Below are positions 10,986 to 22,605 of a DNA stretch of 64,000 nucleotides, piece by piece. Origin of the DNA: Akebia trifoliata (lineage: Eukaryota > Streptophyta > Magnoliopsida > Ranunculales > Lardizabalaceae); contig CM030714.1 of assembly GCA_017979445.1 (NCBI GenBank), forward strand, positions 10,399,569 to 10,463,568, written 5' to 3'. The notes below the pieces were generated by a model. It was not told where the DNA came from, did no database searches, and saw only the letters and a program-made list of their open reading frames with translations. Position numbers and translations under genes: made by a program. Every line of letters begins with the position of its first letter. Position 1 is the stretch's first letter.

Positions 10986-12046
10986 ATGGAGGAATTGGTT
11001 GGTCCTCGGTTGTACAGTTGCTACAATTGCCGAAACCATGTTTCCTATCACGATGATGTTATTTCTAAAGCTTTTCAGGTGAAGCTCTTACATTGATTTT
11101 CTCCAAATTTATGATTTTATGTTGAATTGTTTTCTTCAAATTCGGAAATTGGTATGCCCTTTGCTTACATTATAGCTCATATGTTTATCTGAATTTTTTT
11201 TATTTGGTTGGCATATATCAATGGAGTATAATATATTGTTTTTTCTTCAAATCTTTCCTTTTTTTTTAGTAGGTAAGTGGGTAACAGAGTCATGTCCTTC
11301 TTTGGAGAGAAATCTTTGTTCTTTATATAGTTACCGGCTTTAGCTAGCTTAGTTAAGAGAAGAAAAGTGAATGAAAACTAATCATAAAGCTCAATAGCAA
11401 ACAATTGTAAAGTTTCTTTAGAATTTGAATGAACAAAAGTGGGGGAAAGGGTGTGGAAAGTTTGATTTGTTTCTTTGTGTTTTTTCGAGCAACTTTAGCC
11501 ATACTCATTATATTTATATGTATTTTTCTTGAAATATGTACTGGTGTTTTAGTTTTTTTCTATATTTTTAAAGGGTCATCTTGTTTCGGGTAATTTTGCT
11601 GAATGATTTGGCAAGATAAACATACCAACCTTTTTTTTTTCTCTTTTTACCTCAAATTATATCTTATTTATATGTATTTTGCTTGAAATATATACCGGGG
11701 ATTTAGTTCTTCTCTATATTTTTTCTGGGTTATCTTGTTTCGGTTCAATTTTGTTGAATGATTTGGCAAGATAAACATACCAACCTTGTTTCTTTTTACC
11801 TCAAATTATATCTATAGGGGAGAAATGGCCGAGGCATTTCTTTTCTCTCATGCGATGAATGTAATTATGGGGCCTAAAGAGGATAGGCATCTCTTGACTG
11901 GGCTTCATACGGTTGCTGATGTCTATTGCTGCGATTGCAATGAGGTCTTGGGTTGGAAATACGAACGAGCTTATGAAGTAGCACAGAAGTACAAAGAAGG
12001 GAAGTTCATACTTGAGAAATCGAAGATTGTCATGGAAAACTGGTAG
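10986..12046 (+). pseudogene. Yippee-like (YPEL) gene with an apparent 1-bp frameshift
   Basis: Exon 1 (10986-11078) encodes [19 protein letters not shown], with the first zinc CxxC (CYNC), and ends KAFQ at a good donor (CAG/GTGAAG). Exon 2 (from the acceptor tctatag, first base 11818, to 12046) encodes the rest of the Yippee fold: [18 protein letters not shown], the second CxxC (CCDC), [10 protein letters not shown] and [14 protein letters not shown]. The two parts do not join in frame. From 11818 the phase-0 frame reads GRNGRG and then a stop within about 20 codons; the conserved frame needs one base fewer, most simply one G in cgaggca (about 11829-11834). The remaining 70-plus codons are intact, so this is a very recent lesion or an assembly error. 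Yippee proteins are small zinc-binding proteins of the cereblon/MIS18 fold with poorly known roles in plants. Confidence 0.75.
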
Positions 12047-12289
12047 CCCCTATATGAATATTTGGTCTGTCTGTCGTACTCGTGATGCAAGTGTGATTTG
12101 ACATGTTCTTCGTGTACAGAAAAAATCCTTATCAATTGAAAAGATTTAATCATTTTTCCTTGCTGTGCATTCTCTGCTGTCTTACGTATGGATGTTTTAT
12201 TGGAAGACTAACTTTTCCTCTGTGAACAAACTTGTTGGAGTACCTTAGATACGGATATCGTTTATTGCAAACTCGTTGAAGGTCCAATC

Positions 12290-12680
12290 TGGGCACCTTT
12301 ATTTTATTTTTTTTAAATTTTTTTGCAAGTATAAGAATTTATTGATAGAAGTCAAAACAAGAAAGCAAAAAAAGCCAAAAAGATGAGAAATAAAAGTCAA
12401 GGACACAAAACTACCTCACCCAAGCCAATTACAAACCACAAACCGCACCCTATCTAAAAACGAAATCCTCAAAGAAAAGCTCTTCAAAATCTTTACATAA
12501 CTTGCTCCAATGATACAGAAGGCCCAAAATCTCTAAAATGACTTCTGAGAAGAGTTTTCTTTTCCCTGAAACATGCTATTGTTCCTTGCTTTCCAAAGCC
12601 CCCAACAGACGGCAAAAGGAGGGATAGTCCATAAGTAATTTTTTCTGTTAGAGAAAATTGAGCACCTTCATTCATATGCC
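12290..12680 (-). mobile_element. LINE 3' end (C-terminal ORF2 relic)
   Basis: Read on the minus strand from about 12630, one frame gives LWTIPPFAVCWGLWKARNN then a frame rich in stops. This PxAVCWxLWKxRNN pattern is the conserved tail of plant LINE reverse-transcriptase proteins after the zf-RVT domain. The minus-strand 3' end runs into a T/A-rich tract at 12300-12325 (poly(A) on that strand). Confidence 0.75.
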
Positions 12681-14272
12681 ATATACTCTTAAACCCGTTG
12701 GCTAATAATGTAGATCATCTAATGCTCTACTTTATTTAGCCAACCGTGCTTTAGCTTTATCGTGTGCCAACTCTTTCTGGTATAGGTTTGTGGAAGGACC
12801 AATAATATCTTTTAGATTGAGTGGTTAACATATAACATATAGTGGTTTGTTGGATGTAGAATGAGAAATGGGTATTAACCTATTTTGCCAAATTTCGTTG
12901 TCAATACTTCTCTGTCTGACCTGAAATTCTAGTTTTGTCAGTGAAGTCTTGGAAACCATACTTATCAATGTCTAAACCTCTTTTTCTCTCTTTCTGAGCT
13001 TGTCATCTATGTAGATAATCTAATAGAGGTAGGCTTCCTTCTTATTTTGTTCCCCTGACATGCGTTGCCTTGTACTGCGCTAGAGGATTTATATATTATA
13101 GATTAATTTGTTTTGAATTTTTGAGGTCTGGTAGGGATCTGCATGACCCTAAGCTTACTTACCCGGCAATTAAAAATAAATAAATAAATATCACGGAAAT
13201 CTCTAGTGGATAGACTTACATAGTTGGCAGAAACTTGAATGTATTATTCCTGCTTGATTTGCTTTCACTGTTTGAGAGGGTTCATTCTGAGTTCTTGGTT
13301 CTTGACTTGAAGAGAAGGTAAAATCTACTTAGACAAGATATCAAATATGGGACTTGATTTGTCGACATAATGATTTTTAGTTTTTCAGAGTTGTTGATAA
13401 GCAAGGGCAGCAGGAGGAAACTCTGATGGAATGGATCCTGTTTTGTGGTATCGTCATGTTTGTTTTTTTTTAGTGTTTGGGTTTTTCTTTTCATTTGTAA
13501 ATTTATTCTTGAAACGATTGCTAGATATCATATGTATCTTCATATATTTTCTTACTACACAAACTATTAATTGAAATGTGTACCACTAAATGGATAAAAA
13601 GATTACTTCAATAACCTCGTGGTGTCAAGTTTTAACAAGTTGGTTTTGATTTCAGTATCAAAGAAGTAGTTAAAACCTATTGTATAGAACGATACATGTG
13701 TCGTCGCTTTGGATTTTATTTCGATTTTACAACGATTCAGATATTTTGTTAATATTAGTTTTGATGTGATCTTTAGATAATCAATTATGATTATAGTAGG
13801 AATCAACTACTTCACTTATAGGTCATTTTTGGTTTTGTTATTAATACACTCGAAAACCTAACCTATTGCGTAATATGGTTTCAATTCCTATAAGTTCCAA
13901 CTCTAAAGAATGTGGATCCAAAGCTAATATTATTGATTTTAGTTTTGATATGTATAAGTATCTCATTGTCATATTAAGAAATATAGAAAGTCATCATCAT
14001 TATCATTAATCATTAACGAAAATCATTTTAACTCGAGCAATAAATATTTAAATGTCTTAAAACAAAGAGGACACTAATGAAGTGCAACTTGTAGGTTCGG
14101 AGAGATTATCAAAAGTACAAAAAAAAAAAAAAAGAAGGTAATTTTTTTAAGATTGAGATGCAACCAGCCACTAGTGGTGTGCAACTAGTCAGCCTCTTAT
14201 AAAAAACTAATGGTCGAATTAAATATTAGTAATTGTACTTCAATTAAAATTAGAATCTGAAGAAAATGTAGT

Positions 14273-14274
<2 letters not shown>

Positions 14275-14334
<60 letters not shown>
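14275..14334. repeat. (TA)n microsatellite followed by a T run
   Basis: About 22 TA units are followed by 14 T. Similar TA tracts elsewhere in the window (28189, 37227, 37717) flank foldback elements, but no such element is attached here. Confidence 0.9.
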
Positions 14335-15523
14335 ACTTTTCTTTACTTTATATTTTCCATTTCTTGCCAATTTCAACTTTAAAAAGGGTAATTTAGTATT
14401 TTTTTTTTTTAAATCGTGAAATGGGTGATATTAGTGTCTCCTCCTACGAATGCAAGATGAGGTCTAATCCCCTTGAATTTCATTGACTTCGTCAAATTTT
14501 TAACAAAAAGAATAATCAGTTACTAAAGATGGTAAAATGTCAAAATACCCTTATGTGTTGAAATTATGAAAATATCCTTCGATCAAAGCAACTCAACTGT
14601 GTTCGATCTAATCATTTTAAAAATAATAGCTTTGAGCACTCTAATCGTTTTCAACCAATTTATCAATGATTTAAACCTAAATTTTGTTATTTTGAAGCTT
14701 TATCTCATCGTTTCCAACCCTTTCTCATTATTTTCAATTCAATTTCATATTTTTGAACCTAATATTAATGTGTTCATTTCAATCCTATCATTTTCATCTC
14801 ATCCCAAAGACGTTCTTTGATCCAATGCTTAGAATCTCCACACAGAAAATGTTTAAAAAAAATTAGAGAAAAATAAAAAAACATCGATAGAAAATATGAA
14901 ACAATGACGAAAATAAAATTAGTTCCCCCGCTGTGCGTAGTAAAGAACACAAACAAGATTTTTTCTTGATTTTTGTTTTAGAGAAACTCATGCCTTAAGG
15001 ACAAAATGATTTAAAAAAACTCACGTGAGAGTTGAAACCTCCACCCATTCTATGAAACATGAGTCTTTAAGTTGATTAACTCAAACCTATCCCAAAATCA
15101 AAATTCGTTTCAAAGATTTTAATAATAGGATTTCACAGTGATGATTTTACCAACAATAACATATACAAACCCTAACTAATGAGATATGGTAAAATCCTAA
15201 CTTCATATTCTTAAAGAAGATGAAGTTGGATTTTCTTTTACTTCAATGGTGTGAAATATTTCAATCTAACAGTTGAGATTTGAATATATTTTTTAATTTT
15301 ATTTTTAAGCTAAAACAATAGCATTTTGGTAATTAAATGTTACAAGACTAGCTTGGATATTTAAACCATAGACCATCAATCAATAGAATAAATGTTGGTA
15401 AGGGTTTCATCGGATCAATGAATATTCAAAGGTAGACCATGCTTGAAAGATTTTAATACTAGTATTATCAGCAAAAGCTATTGGAATTAATATATATATA
15501 TGTGTGTGTGTGTGTGTGTATGT

Positions 15524-15901
15524 GGGAAATGTTCAGCACCCAACCATGCCCAACAATTTGTCCAACATGTTTTGTCCTACATGGGTTAGAAGTTTTGGAA
15601 TAGGCTGATTTTTGGTGAGGATGATCTCTACGGTTAGAAGATCATCCTCACCAAAAATCAGCCCATTCCAAAACTTCTAAACCCATGTTTACAAGTTGAA
15701 AAATCGTGGACCATCCATTTTTTGTAAACCATTTGTGATGGGGTTAGAAGTTTTGAAATAGGCTGATTTTTGGTGAGGATGATCTCCTCACCATAGAGAT
15801 CATCCTCACCAAAAATTAGCCTATTCCAAAATTTTTAACCCATGTAAGACAAAACATGTTGGGCAAATTGTTGGGTAAATGGTTGGGTGCCGAACGGGAC
15901 C
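15524..15901. mobile_element. Double-hairpin foldback MITE, copy 1 (378 bp)
   Basis: The left end GGGAAATGTTCAGCACCC pairs with the right end GGGTGCCGAACGGGACC. Inside are two hairpins, each with a stem of the type ttttggtgaggatgatctc against gagatcatcctcaccaaaa, joined by a linker with gtttacaagttgaaaaatcg. A TA then TG microsatellite (15491-15523) abuts the left end; tattatata follows the right end. It has the same length and end design as the copy at 37339-37716. No coding capacity. Confidence 0.88.
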
Positions 15902-15914
15902 TATTATATAAACG

Positions 15915-16300
15915 GATTAAAGGACATATGACAAAACATATGTAAAAATAATGTAACATTAATAAATTTTCAAAATATGGGGTTAAAAGTTTGGATTGAG
16001 CTGATTTTTTGTGAGGATGATCTCTATGATGGAAAGATCTTCCGAAAAAAAAATCAGTCTAATCTGAAACTTCTAACCCCATTAAAAGTGATTTAGAATG
16101 TGAACCGTTGAATTTTTGCCAATAATTTGTAAATCATTTTTGATGGATTTAGAAGTTTCAGATTGAACTGATTTTTTGTGAGGATGATCTTCTCATCATA
16201 GTGACCATCCTCGCAAAAAATCAGCTCAATCCCAAACCTCTAACCCATATTTTGAAAAACCATTGTTTTTACGTATGTCTTAGGAACTGCCCCTTATGTA
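15915..16300. mobile_element. Double-hairpin foldback MITE, copy 2
   Basis: Two hairpins built on gattttttgtgaggatgatc and its complement, with outer ends ggacatatgacaaaacatatg (left) and acgtatgtcttaggaactgcc (right) forming a degenerate inverted repeat. tatgtatatatataag follows the right end. It lies head to tail with copy 1, with about 15 bp between them. More diverged than copies 1 and 4. Confidence 0.75.
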
Positions 16301-16656
16301 TATATATAAGTTGTGATAATATGACTCGTTAGGTGGCATACTCCAATGACTTTATGACGTGAACAAACTCAAGAATCATAAATCTATACGTTTCGCATTA
16401 TGCAGTTCCCTTGGGATACATTTTTTATGGTGAAGTGCAATCGTGTATATTAAGGCATTTAGGTCTACAATACCCGATCTTGTCACGTCACGGAGTCATT
16501 TGCGTATACCACCTGGCGAGTCATATTATCACGACTTAAAAAAAAAAAAAAGGGCTATTGACAAGAATCCATATAGATTCCGGTTCTGGGTATTATGGGG
16601 ATCCAACCCGTTGACATCGCTTCAATTCTCGCTTGCAATAGACGGTACTTACCATC

Positions 16657-16662
16657 TATAAA
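16657..16662 (+). promoter_or_regulatory. Candidate TATA box of RPC10
   Basis: TATAAA lies 81 bp upstream of the RPC10 start codon, which would give a 5' UTR of about 50 nt that includes the GA tract at 16717-16735. Position is plausible; function is inferred. Confidence 0.5.
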
Positions 16663-16737
16663 TTGCACCATCAACTTTCAACATATCAAAGACGAAGGCG
16701 AAAGGCGCAGCGCAGTAGAGAGAGAGAGAGAGAGAAA

Positions 16738-19700
16738 ATGGAGTTCTGCCCGACCTGTGGAAACATGTTACAGTACGAGCCAGCCAATATGGGGAGAAAA
16801 GCGAGGATCTTCTGTCCCACTTGTCCCTACGTCTGCGAATTAGAGAATCAGGTAATCCTCTCTCTCTCTCTCTCTCTCTCTCTACTGCAAATTAGTTAAA
16901 TATGGATTTTTTTTTTTCATTTTTTGATTTTTACAGGTAAAGATTAAGAAAAGACAACGTCTTGGGAAGAAAGCGATTGACCCTATCTTCAGTGGCGAAG
17001 ACGCCATGAGATTTGCCCCCAAAACCGAAGGTCTCATCATCATCATCTCTTCCTTCATTTTATTTTATTTTATTGTGATGGGTTTCTTTGATTTATTTAT
17101 GATTTTGAAGTAATGGGGACTGCTTGTTAATCGAAAGTAATTGGGTTTTAGTTGAATTAGCTGAGAACTAGATACTGTTGAGGAAACCAAAAAAGATTAC
17201 TTATTTTTCATTTTCTTAGTTAAAGATTGAATTGTGCCCATGTTCTTCCATGCTAGTTTTAGAGATATACTGTTGTCTTTGGTTTGGTTTTTCGACCCAT
17301 TTTGTATAATTTGGATTGTTTAAGGATAAATAGGATTATTTTTCAACTTTTGATTCATTCATTATCGAATATTTAGACAAAGGGATCCATTTTGGGATTA
17401 CTTGATTGATGGCGGAGAGAGGATTAGGTGTAAATTTACATATAAATATGATCATGGTTTAAAATTGAATTTCACAATGTATTCGAATGTATCGGGACAT
17501 ATTGATGTCGATTGAGACCAATACGAAACATTCAATGTTTCGAAAATGTATCGGAATGCGTTGGCCAATAAAACATCTTTTTTTTCTTGATCAAAACAGT
17601 CCTCTGATATGATATTTTAAAAATCTTGTAAATGATAACACCACTTAGTAGGAACAATTGTACAGTCCTAATCCTACCTCGACTTATTCCGGAACCCCGA
17701 CTTGGTGACTATGTTCCTATTGAGTTAGTTCCGATTGTAATACCTCTCACATTTTGCTTGATGGCCAACTCAGGGACGTCAGAGATAGCTTGTTATTACC
17801 GTCAAAATGTGAATAAGTCAAGCCTTGATAAGCTCCTTAGGAAGGGTAGGTCAAGTGTTCGAAACTCCACGAAGCTATGAATTCCTTGGGGCCACCCTCC
17901 AAGGACCGGTTGACTTGACTCAACCAGTTGCACGTAGGACTTTCCGAGGGAGTGGTGCATGTGACTGGGGGATTAGTCTCATCCGAAGGGTGGGGATACC
18001 CGTGATAAGCAAAAAAAAATTCCTATGCTTCCTCATAGCAATCTGTCTGTGTTTAGCATCCCAACCCCGATACTTTGATTCACTTCTCTTGCAACTTCCA
18101 ACTAGAAGAAAATTGCCTCAAATGAGGGGAGTTAGGAACTTAATCCAGGTTTGATCCATTCTTCACTAAAATATGTGAAACAATGCAACCCAAGGATTTT
18201 TGAGGAGGACAAAAACTTGTTTTGAAAGATCCATCTACATCTCTCCATCTAGATGTGATGAATAAATGCTGAGAATGATAATCTTTGACCTTGATGTCTA
18301 TATCATTCCCCTTAAATGCATTCTCAGCACATTTGATATCAAATTTCTAGCCAAGGATAACTCTGTTGTAACATGATTAATGAAGAATTCATTTCCATCT
18401 ACCTTGAGCAGACCAACACTCCAAAAAGATTTGGACTTCATTTTCTCTAGCTACCCAACAAAAAACTCAATTTGATTGGTTTAGAAGATAGTCACTAAAG
18501 TCGCCACTTTTTCAAAAAATCGCATTTAAATCGCGATTTTAAAGACTGGCGATTAAATCACACGATTGTTTTAAAAAGTCACGATTTAAACAAAAAAAAA
18601 ATGTGATTTTTTTTTTTTTTGTTGAACAAGCTATTTTAAAAGGGTTTTTTCAAATACCATTTATTCTTAAGTTTAAAATAGGATTTGATGATATAAATGA
18701 TAACATCACTTAGTAGAAAAAAATATACTGTCTTAACACTATTCCGATATTTTTCCGATTTTGTCTCGATTTTTTCGTTTTTTTCGACTTTTTCCCGAAC
18801 CCCAACTTGGTGACTATGGTTTAGAACACTCATTGAAGGTAACTTGTCGTGTACTTTCAATCCCCTGAAAGAGCTGCCACTCACGCAGTGATAAAATTTG
18901 GCGCGAGCCAAAGGTTTAGGTTTCTCAAACTTTAACTTGAGGAGATTCATATTATTCCATGTAAGAACTCCCTTTGTTATTGTGCTTGTTTAGCTTCCTA
19001 GTTCTCATTCTATGCCCTTATAGAATCCTGTGAAGACCGTTGAGAAAGATATGGTTTCATCCATTATGGGTGGTTATCCACACAACTATTATTGGTTATC
19101 AGTCACAAACACAATGTTAGGTGCCAACTTGCCACACAACTATTATTGGTTATCAGTCACAAACACACTGGGTTCAAAACTCTGTCTTCACCTACTAATT
19201 ACTAAGCACTAATCTGCACTTATCCAATAAAAAATAAAAAACACAGACACGGTCTTATTGATGTAAAAAAAAAAAACTTATAAATGAGCCCTGGAATTCA
19301 AGAACCAGTGCACTGTGATCATTATATGTGATTACTGCTCTCATTATAAGTGGATTATCGTTATCATCTTCATTGAAGTTTTATTTGGGTTTTGTTAATG
19401 ATCAGGTTGGCAGCTTGTGTAATAATTTGCCATCCCAACGTGAATCCAGGATCATTTTATTTTTAATAGAATATAATTGCCTCTAATGGCTGCCCAATAG
19501 AAATGATAGTAACCATACGAAACTTTTTAACCAAAATAAGCCAGAGCTTCAACACATAGAAGTAGCTTTACTCAATCAACAGTTCGTAGGAAGTGTTCAT
19601 CATTGTATATTCAAACCTATCTACCAAACTTTTTTGTTTTGGAGTAAGTAGGTTGGATTGGATCTGGTCATATTGGACTGTATTTTTTTCAGAGTAGGAC

Positions 19701-20713
19701 GTTTCTTCTTAAATCTGTTTGGATTATGGTGGACTATGATGTCAGCAATTGTTGACATTTAGGAGAACCCTCTCAGAGGAAAGAGTGTCTGAGATTCTTT
19801 ACCTTCATTAGTAATTTAGTGGGGCTTTATACTGATCTCTTAGAAGATCAAGAAATCTTCCAGTTTTCTGTGGTGGTAAAATGTTCTATCTGAAAATGTC
19901 TAGTGGTTTCATATTTTTTAATATAAATTTAATAATTTTTTTCAATATCATTCTAACACATTACTGCTCATTTGGTGTACCTCAGGTTCCAAAGATAGTT
20001 TGTATGAATGAAACACTGTGTAAAGATTTGATGAAAGAAACTTGGGTCTGAAGCTTGATTTTACAGTCACAAGCAGTGAAAAGTTTGATTAGAAGCATAA
20101 ATAGTTGTAGAGAATTTTTTGTTGAGAAATTTCCGTTATAGTCATTGTACGTGTCAACCCCCAAAGGTTCTATTTTTATGTTTTTTCTGTTAAATTTTTC
20201 TCACATGATTCCATTTTATTGTGACTTCCACCATATTTAGCATTTCTTGTCTTGCTTTTATTTAAGTGTTAACTATAGTTTGATTAACATAAGCTGTGAT
20301 TTCCCTCTATATGTATAATGTAACCTCTTATACATGCCAAGGGTCCATCTCACTGTCTTCTTGTTAGCCATGTTTGGCCTGTTTTAATCGGTCCATAGAT
20401 GGTTAATACTTAATACTGATGTGTTATTGAGACTAGAATTACCCAAAGTTCAAATTGATAATCTGAATGATTTTCTTTCTAATGTGTGAGTGATGTACTT
20501 TCCATTCAAATTGAAGTCTTGCAAACACAATTCATTGCATTTAAAGGCTAACTGTGTATTTTTTTCATGTTTCATTATTCAGCAACCTGTCCTCATTGCA
20601 ACTTCGGGCAGGCCTACTACAGGCAACTTCAGATACGATCAGCAGATGAGCCCATGTCAACATTTTACCAATGCTGCAATGATAACTGCCGAAGGGAATG
20701 GCGTGAAGACTAA
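16738..20713 (+). CDS. RPC10: DNA-directed RNA polymerase III subunit RPC10 (yeast RPC11/C11 homologue)
   Basis: Exons 16738-16851, 16937-17030 and 20583-20713 give 112 residues; phases join cleanly (APKTE then ATCPHC). The N-terminal zinc ribbon has CPTC at residues 4-7 and CPTC at about 26-29. The C-terminal TFIIS-like ribbon has CPHC, then QIRSADEPMSTFYQCC and CRREW. The RSADEP loop carries the Asp-Glu pair that TFIIS-type proteins place in the polymerase active site. Family knowledge: this pol III subunit stimulates cleavage of the nascent RNA and supports termination and reinitiation on tRNA and 5S genes. The start codon directly follows a GA tract and a candidate TATA box. Intron 2 (3.55 kb) is full of repeats. 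The archaeal-type TFS/RPM name is also used for this family. Confidence 0.93.
17453..18020. mobile_element. Composite repeat block in RPC10 intron 2, including a SINE-like tail
   Basis: 17631-17715 (aaatgataacaccacttag to gaaccccgacttggtgac) recurs degenerate at 18693-18823. Next to it, 17830-18018 has a B-box-like agtgttcgaaactcc, a GC-rich body (ggccaccctccaaggacc, gtgactgggggattagtc) and an A run at 18011, which looks like a tRNA-derived SINE. Exact ends could not be fixed. Confidence 0.5.
18488..18817. mobile_element. MITE with ATAGTCACYAARTYG-type inverted ends
   Basis: The left end atagtcactaaagtcgcc is the inverted counterpart of the right end aacttggtgactat. Internal sequence has repeated aaatcgcgattt and aaatcacacg words. 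No target duplication was confirmed. It lies inside RPC10 intron 2. Confidence 0.55.
19074..19170. repeat. Short direct repeat, about 40-bp unit, two copies
   Basis: cacacaactattattggtt followed by atcagtcacaaacaca occurs near 19079 and again 58 bp downstream, near identical. It lies in RPC10 intron 2. Confidence 0.85.
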
Positions 20714-22605
20714 ATACATTTTATGTCAAATTTAAAAGCAAAGTTTGTGTGTTCTAATTGCTACTCCCTCAAATTTACTTAATTTTTTGGCTTTGTCATT
20801 TATATATCTCTTTTGATGAGTTTCTTTTTTTATGCAAGACGACAGTGATTATTCGACTTGTGATATTGTACTCTTTGTTTTTTTCGTTCCATTCATTTCT
20901 ATTTGATATGAGATTTGGGTTTTGAGAGCCATCCAATCCAAATGTTTTATAATTTATCGGTGTATTATATTGTTAAGTATGGTTCCCTTTCCCTTAATAA
21001 GCTCATTGAATCTCATTTTTATTTGCTTGGAAAATGCTCGATTAATGCCCACACATACCCAGAAATGGGTGTGTGCCATTTTACTTTCATAAGTCTTCAA
21101 CAAATTGCCATCTACTTCAATTTTTTTCCCTCTGGAAATAGCTTTTTCAAGAGGAAAATAAATTTTTTTTAAATATGAGTCGTGGCAATCCGACTCACTT
21201 TTTTGTATGTTCTCTTCAGAGAAGCGTAGATCCTTTGCTTCGGGATACACAAGGACAGATCTTTATGGTTTTATACGGTTTTGTGAAGGGAGTATACAAA
21301 GAAGGTACAAAAAGTGAGTCAGATTATGAGGACTCATAAAATATTTATGAGAAGTTGTCTATACCCCTTTTTGGTATTATTTATTTTATCAAAATGGGTA
21401 TCCATTGTACTATCATTTTATTAAAATTACCTTTATACTCATGTTTTGAATTTGATGCAAATGAACCTTAAGGACTCTTATTTATGGCTCTCTCATGTGT
21501 CATACTTAATCGATTCTGACGTGGAGTGTGCCAGAATTATAGATTTTATGCCTCAAGATACACAAACGCACATCCCCATAAATCTGTCCCCTGTGCAGTG
21601 GTGAATCTGGAGCTAATTATTTGCCTAAATTTTTTGGGATTCTTTTTTATCTATAATCTAAGGAATTTAATGTTAAATTTCCTTAAATTATGACTTGGGT
21701 GATAAGCCATAATCTAAAGAATTTGATGTTTAGAATATGAGTCCCAAAAGTGACCTATAGTCTTTGATGAGGGCATTAGAAAATCAATTTCCAATCATTA
21801 TCAAATTTGATTTTCTTACCTTATTTTAAATTGACTCGAAAATTTTCACTCGATGACGTGATTATGGTACAAAATCATTGATCGTTTTTCTTGTGTATCC
21901 CAAGAAAAAGATCTATGATTCTGTGCCTTTACCAATTTAGCCATGTACACATCAAATGAAAATTTTCAAGTTAGAAAATCACTTCCCTATTTTAAATTTA
22001 TATAAATAAGTCGATTCGTTGTCCTAATACATTTATAAAAGTTTCGGATTGAGATGATTTTTTGCAATTAATTACCCAATATATCTATAAAAGTAAGGCA
22101 TCACACCCATAAGTACCTCAATTTATTTGAATCGAAATTTTTGATGCCCTAGTGGTTTTGTTAACTTACATGTCTCCAAAAGTAAGAAATTTTTTTTTTC
22201 CTATTAATACCAAAAACTTGATGTAGAAGGATATTCCTAGGGATTCTTAATTAAAGCAAATATCTAAGATGAACATTGTAATCTCTAGGTAACTCTTGTG
22301 TTTTTTCCCTCTTATCCCTGCCTTTCTTTTTGGAATCCTTATGTGGGTATGGTCTTTATAATTTAAAAGGGTAATATGGATTTTATTACCTTAAAATTTA
22401 TAATTTGTCTCTTGAGTCGTGTGTCACAGTATCGTAGATCTTTTTCATCGGGATACAACAGTCTTATTAAATCAATTGTTTTATATCAAAAACAGAAAAC
22501 TCAGTTGACTCAGCCGAGTTTTTATTAATTCGAATTAAAACGAGTTAATTTAGTAAACGATTCACATTGCCTCTGAGCTGAGGGTCTTTTTATTTGCTAC
22601 ACTCA
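20714..22605. other. Intergenic region RPC10 to PPR gene
   Basis: No gene was recognised. 21165-21360 contains an inverted pair around gtgagtc.gat (ccgactcactttttt, aaaaagtgagtcagattat) and resembles 40100-40280, so it is probably an interspersed element. At about 22035, gtttcggattgagatgattttttg matches a half-hairpin of the foldback family at 15915. The PPR promoter is not evident. Confidence 0.5.

Larger units (their letters stand above)
12681..16650. other. Intergenic region between the Yippee-like gene and RPC10
   Basis: No gene was recognised. It holds a (TA)n tract at about 14275-14320 followed by a T run, and two foldback elements at 15524-15901 and about 15915-16300. The rest is AT-rich with short open frames of no family resemblance. 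Confidence 0.6.

Noticed and set aside
11786..11817. Intronic extension of Yippee exon 2 ([11 protein letters not shown])
   Set aside because: It precedes the acceptor tctatag, starts at TTG, and is not part of the family sequence.
14275..14334. A further foldback MITE at the large TA tract
   Set aside because: Neither side shows the gtgaggatgatctc hairpin or the inverted ends.
17632..18154. Overlapping open frames of 82 and 109 codons in RPC10 intron 2
   Set aside because: They lie in repeat sequence shared with 18693-18823 and in a SINE-like body; no domain is visible.
22594..22605. Upstream TTG as PPR start
   Set aside because: It is only an alternative initiation codon in frame; the ATG at 22606 is the natural plant start.
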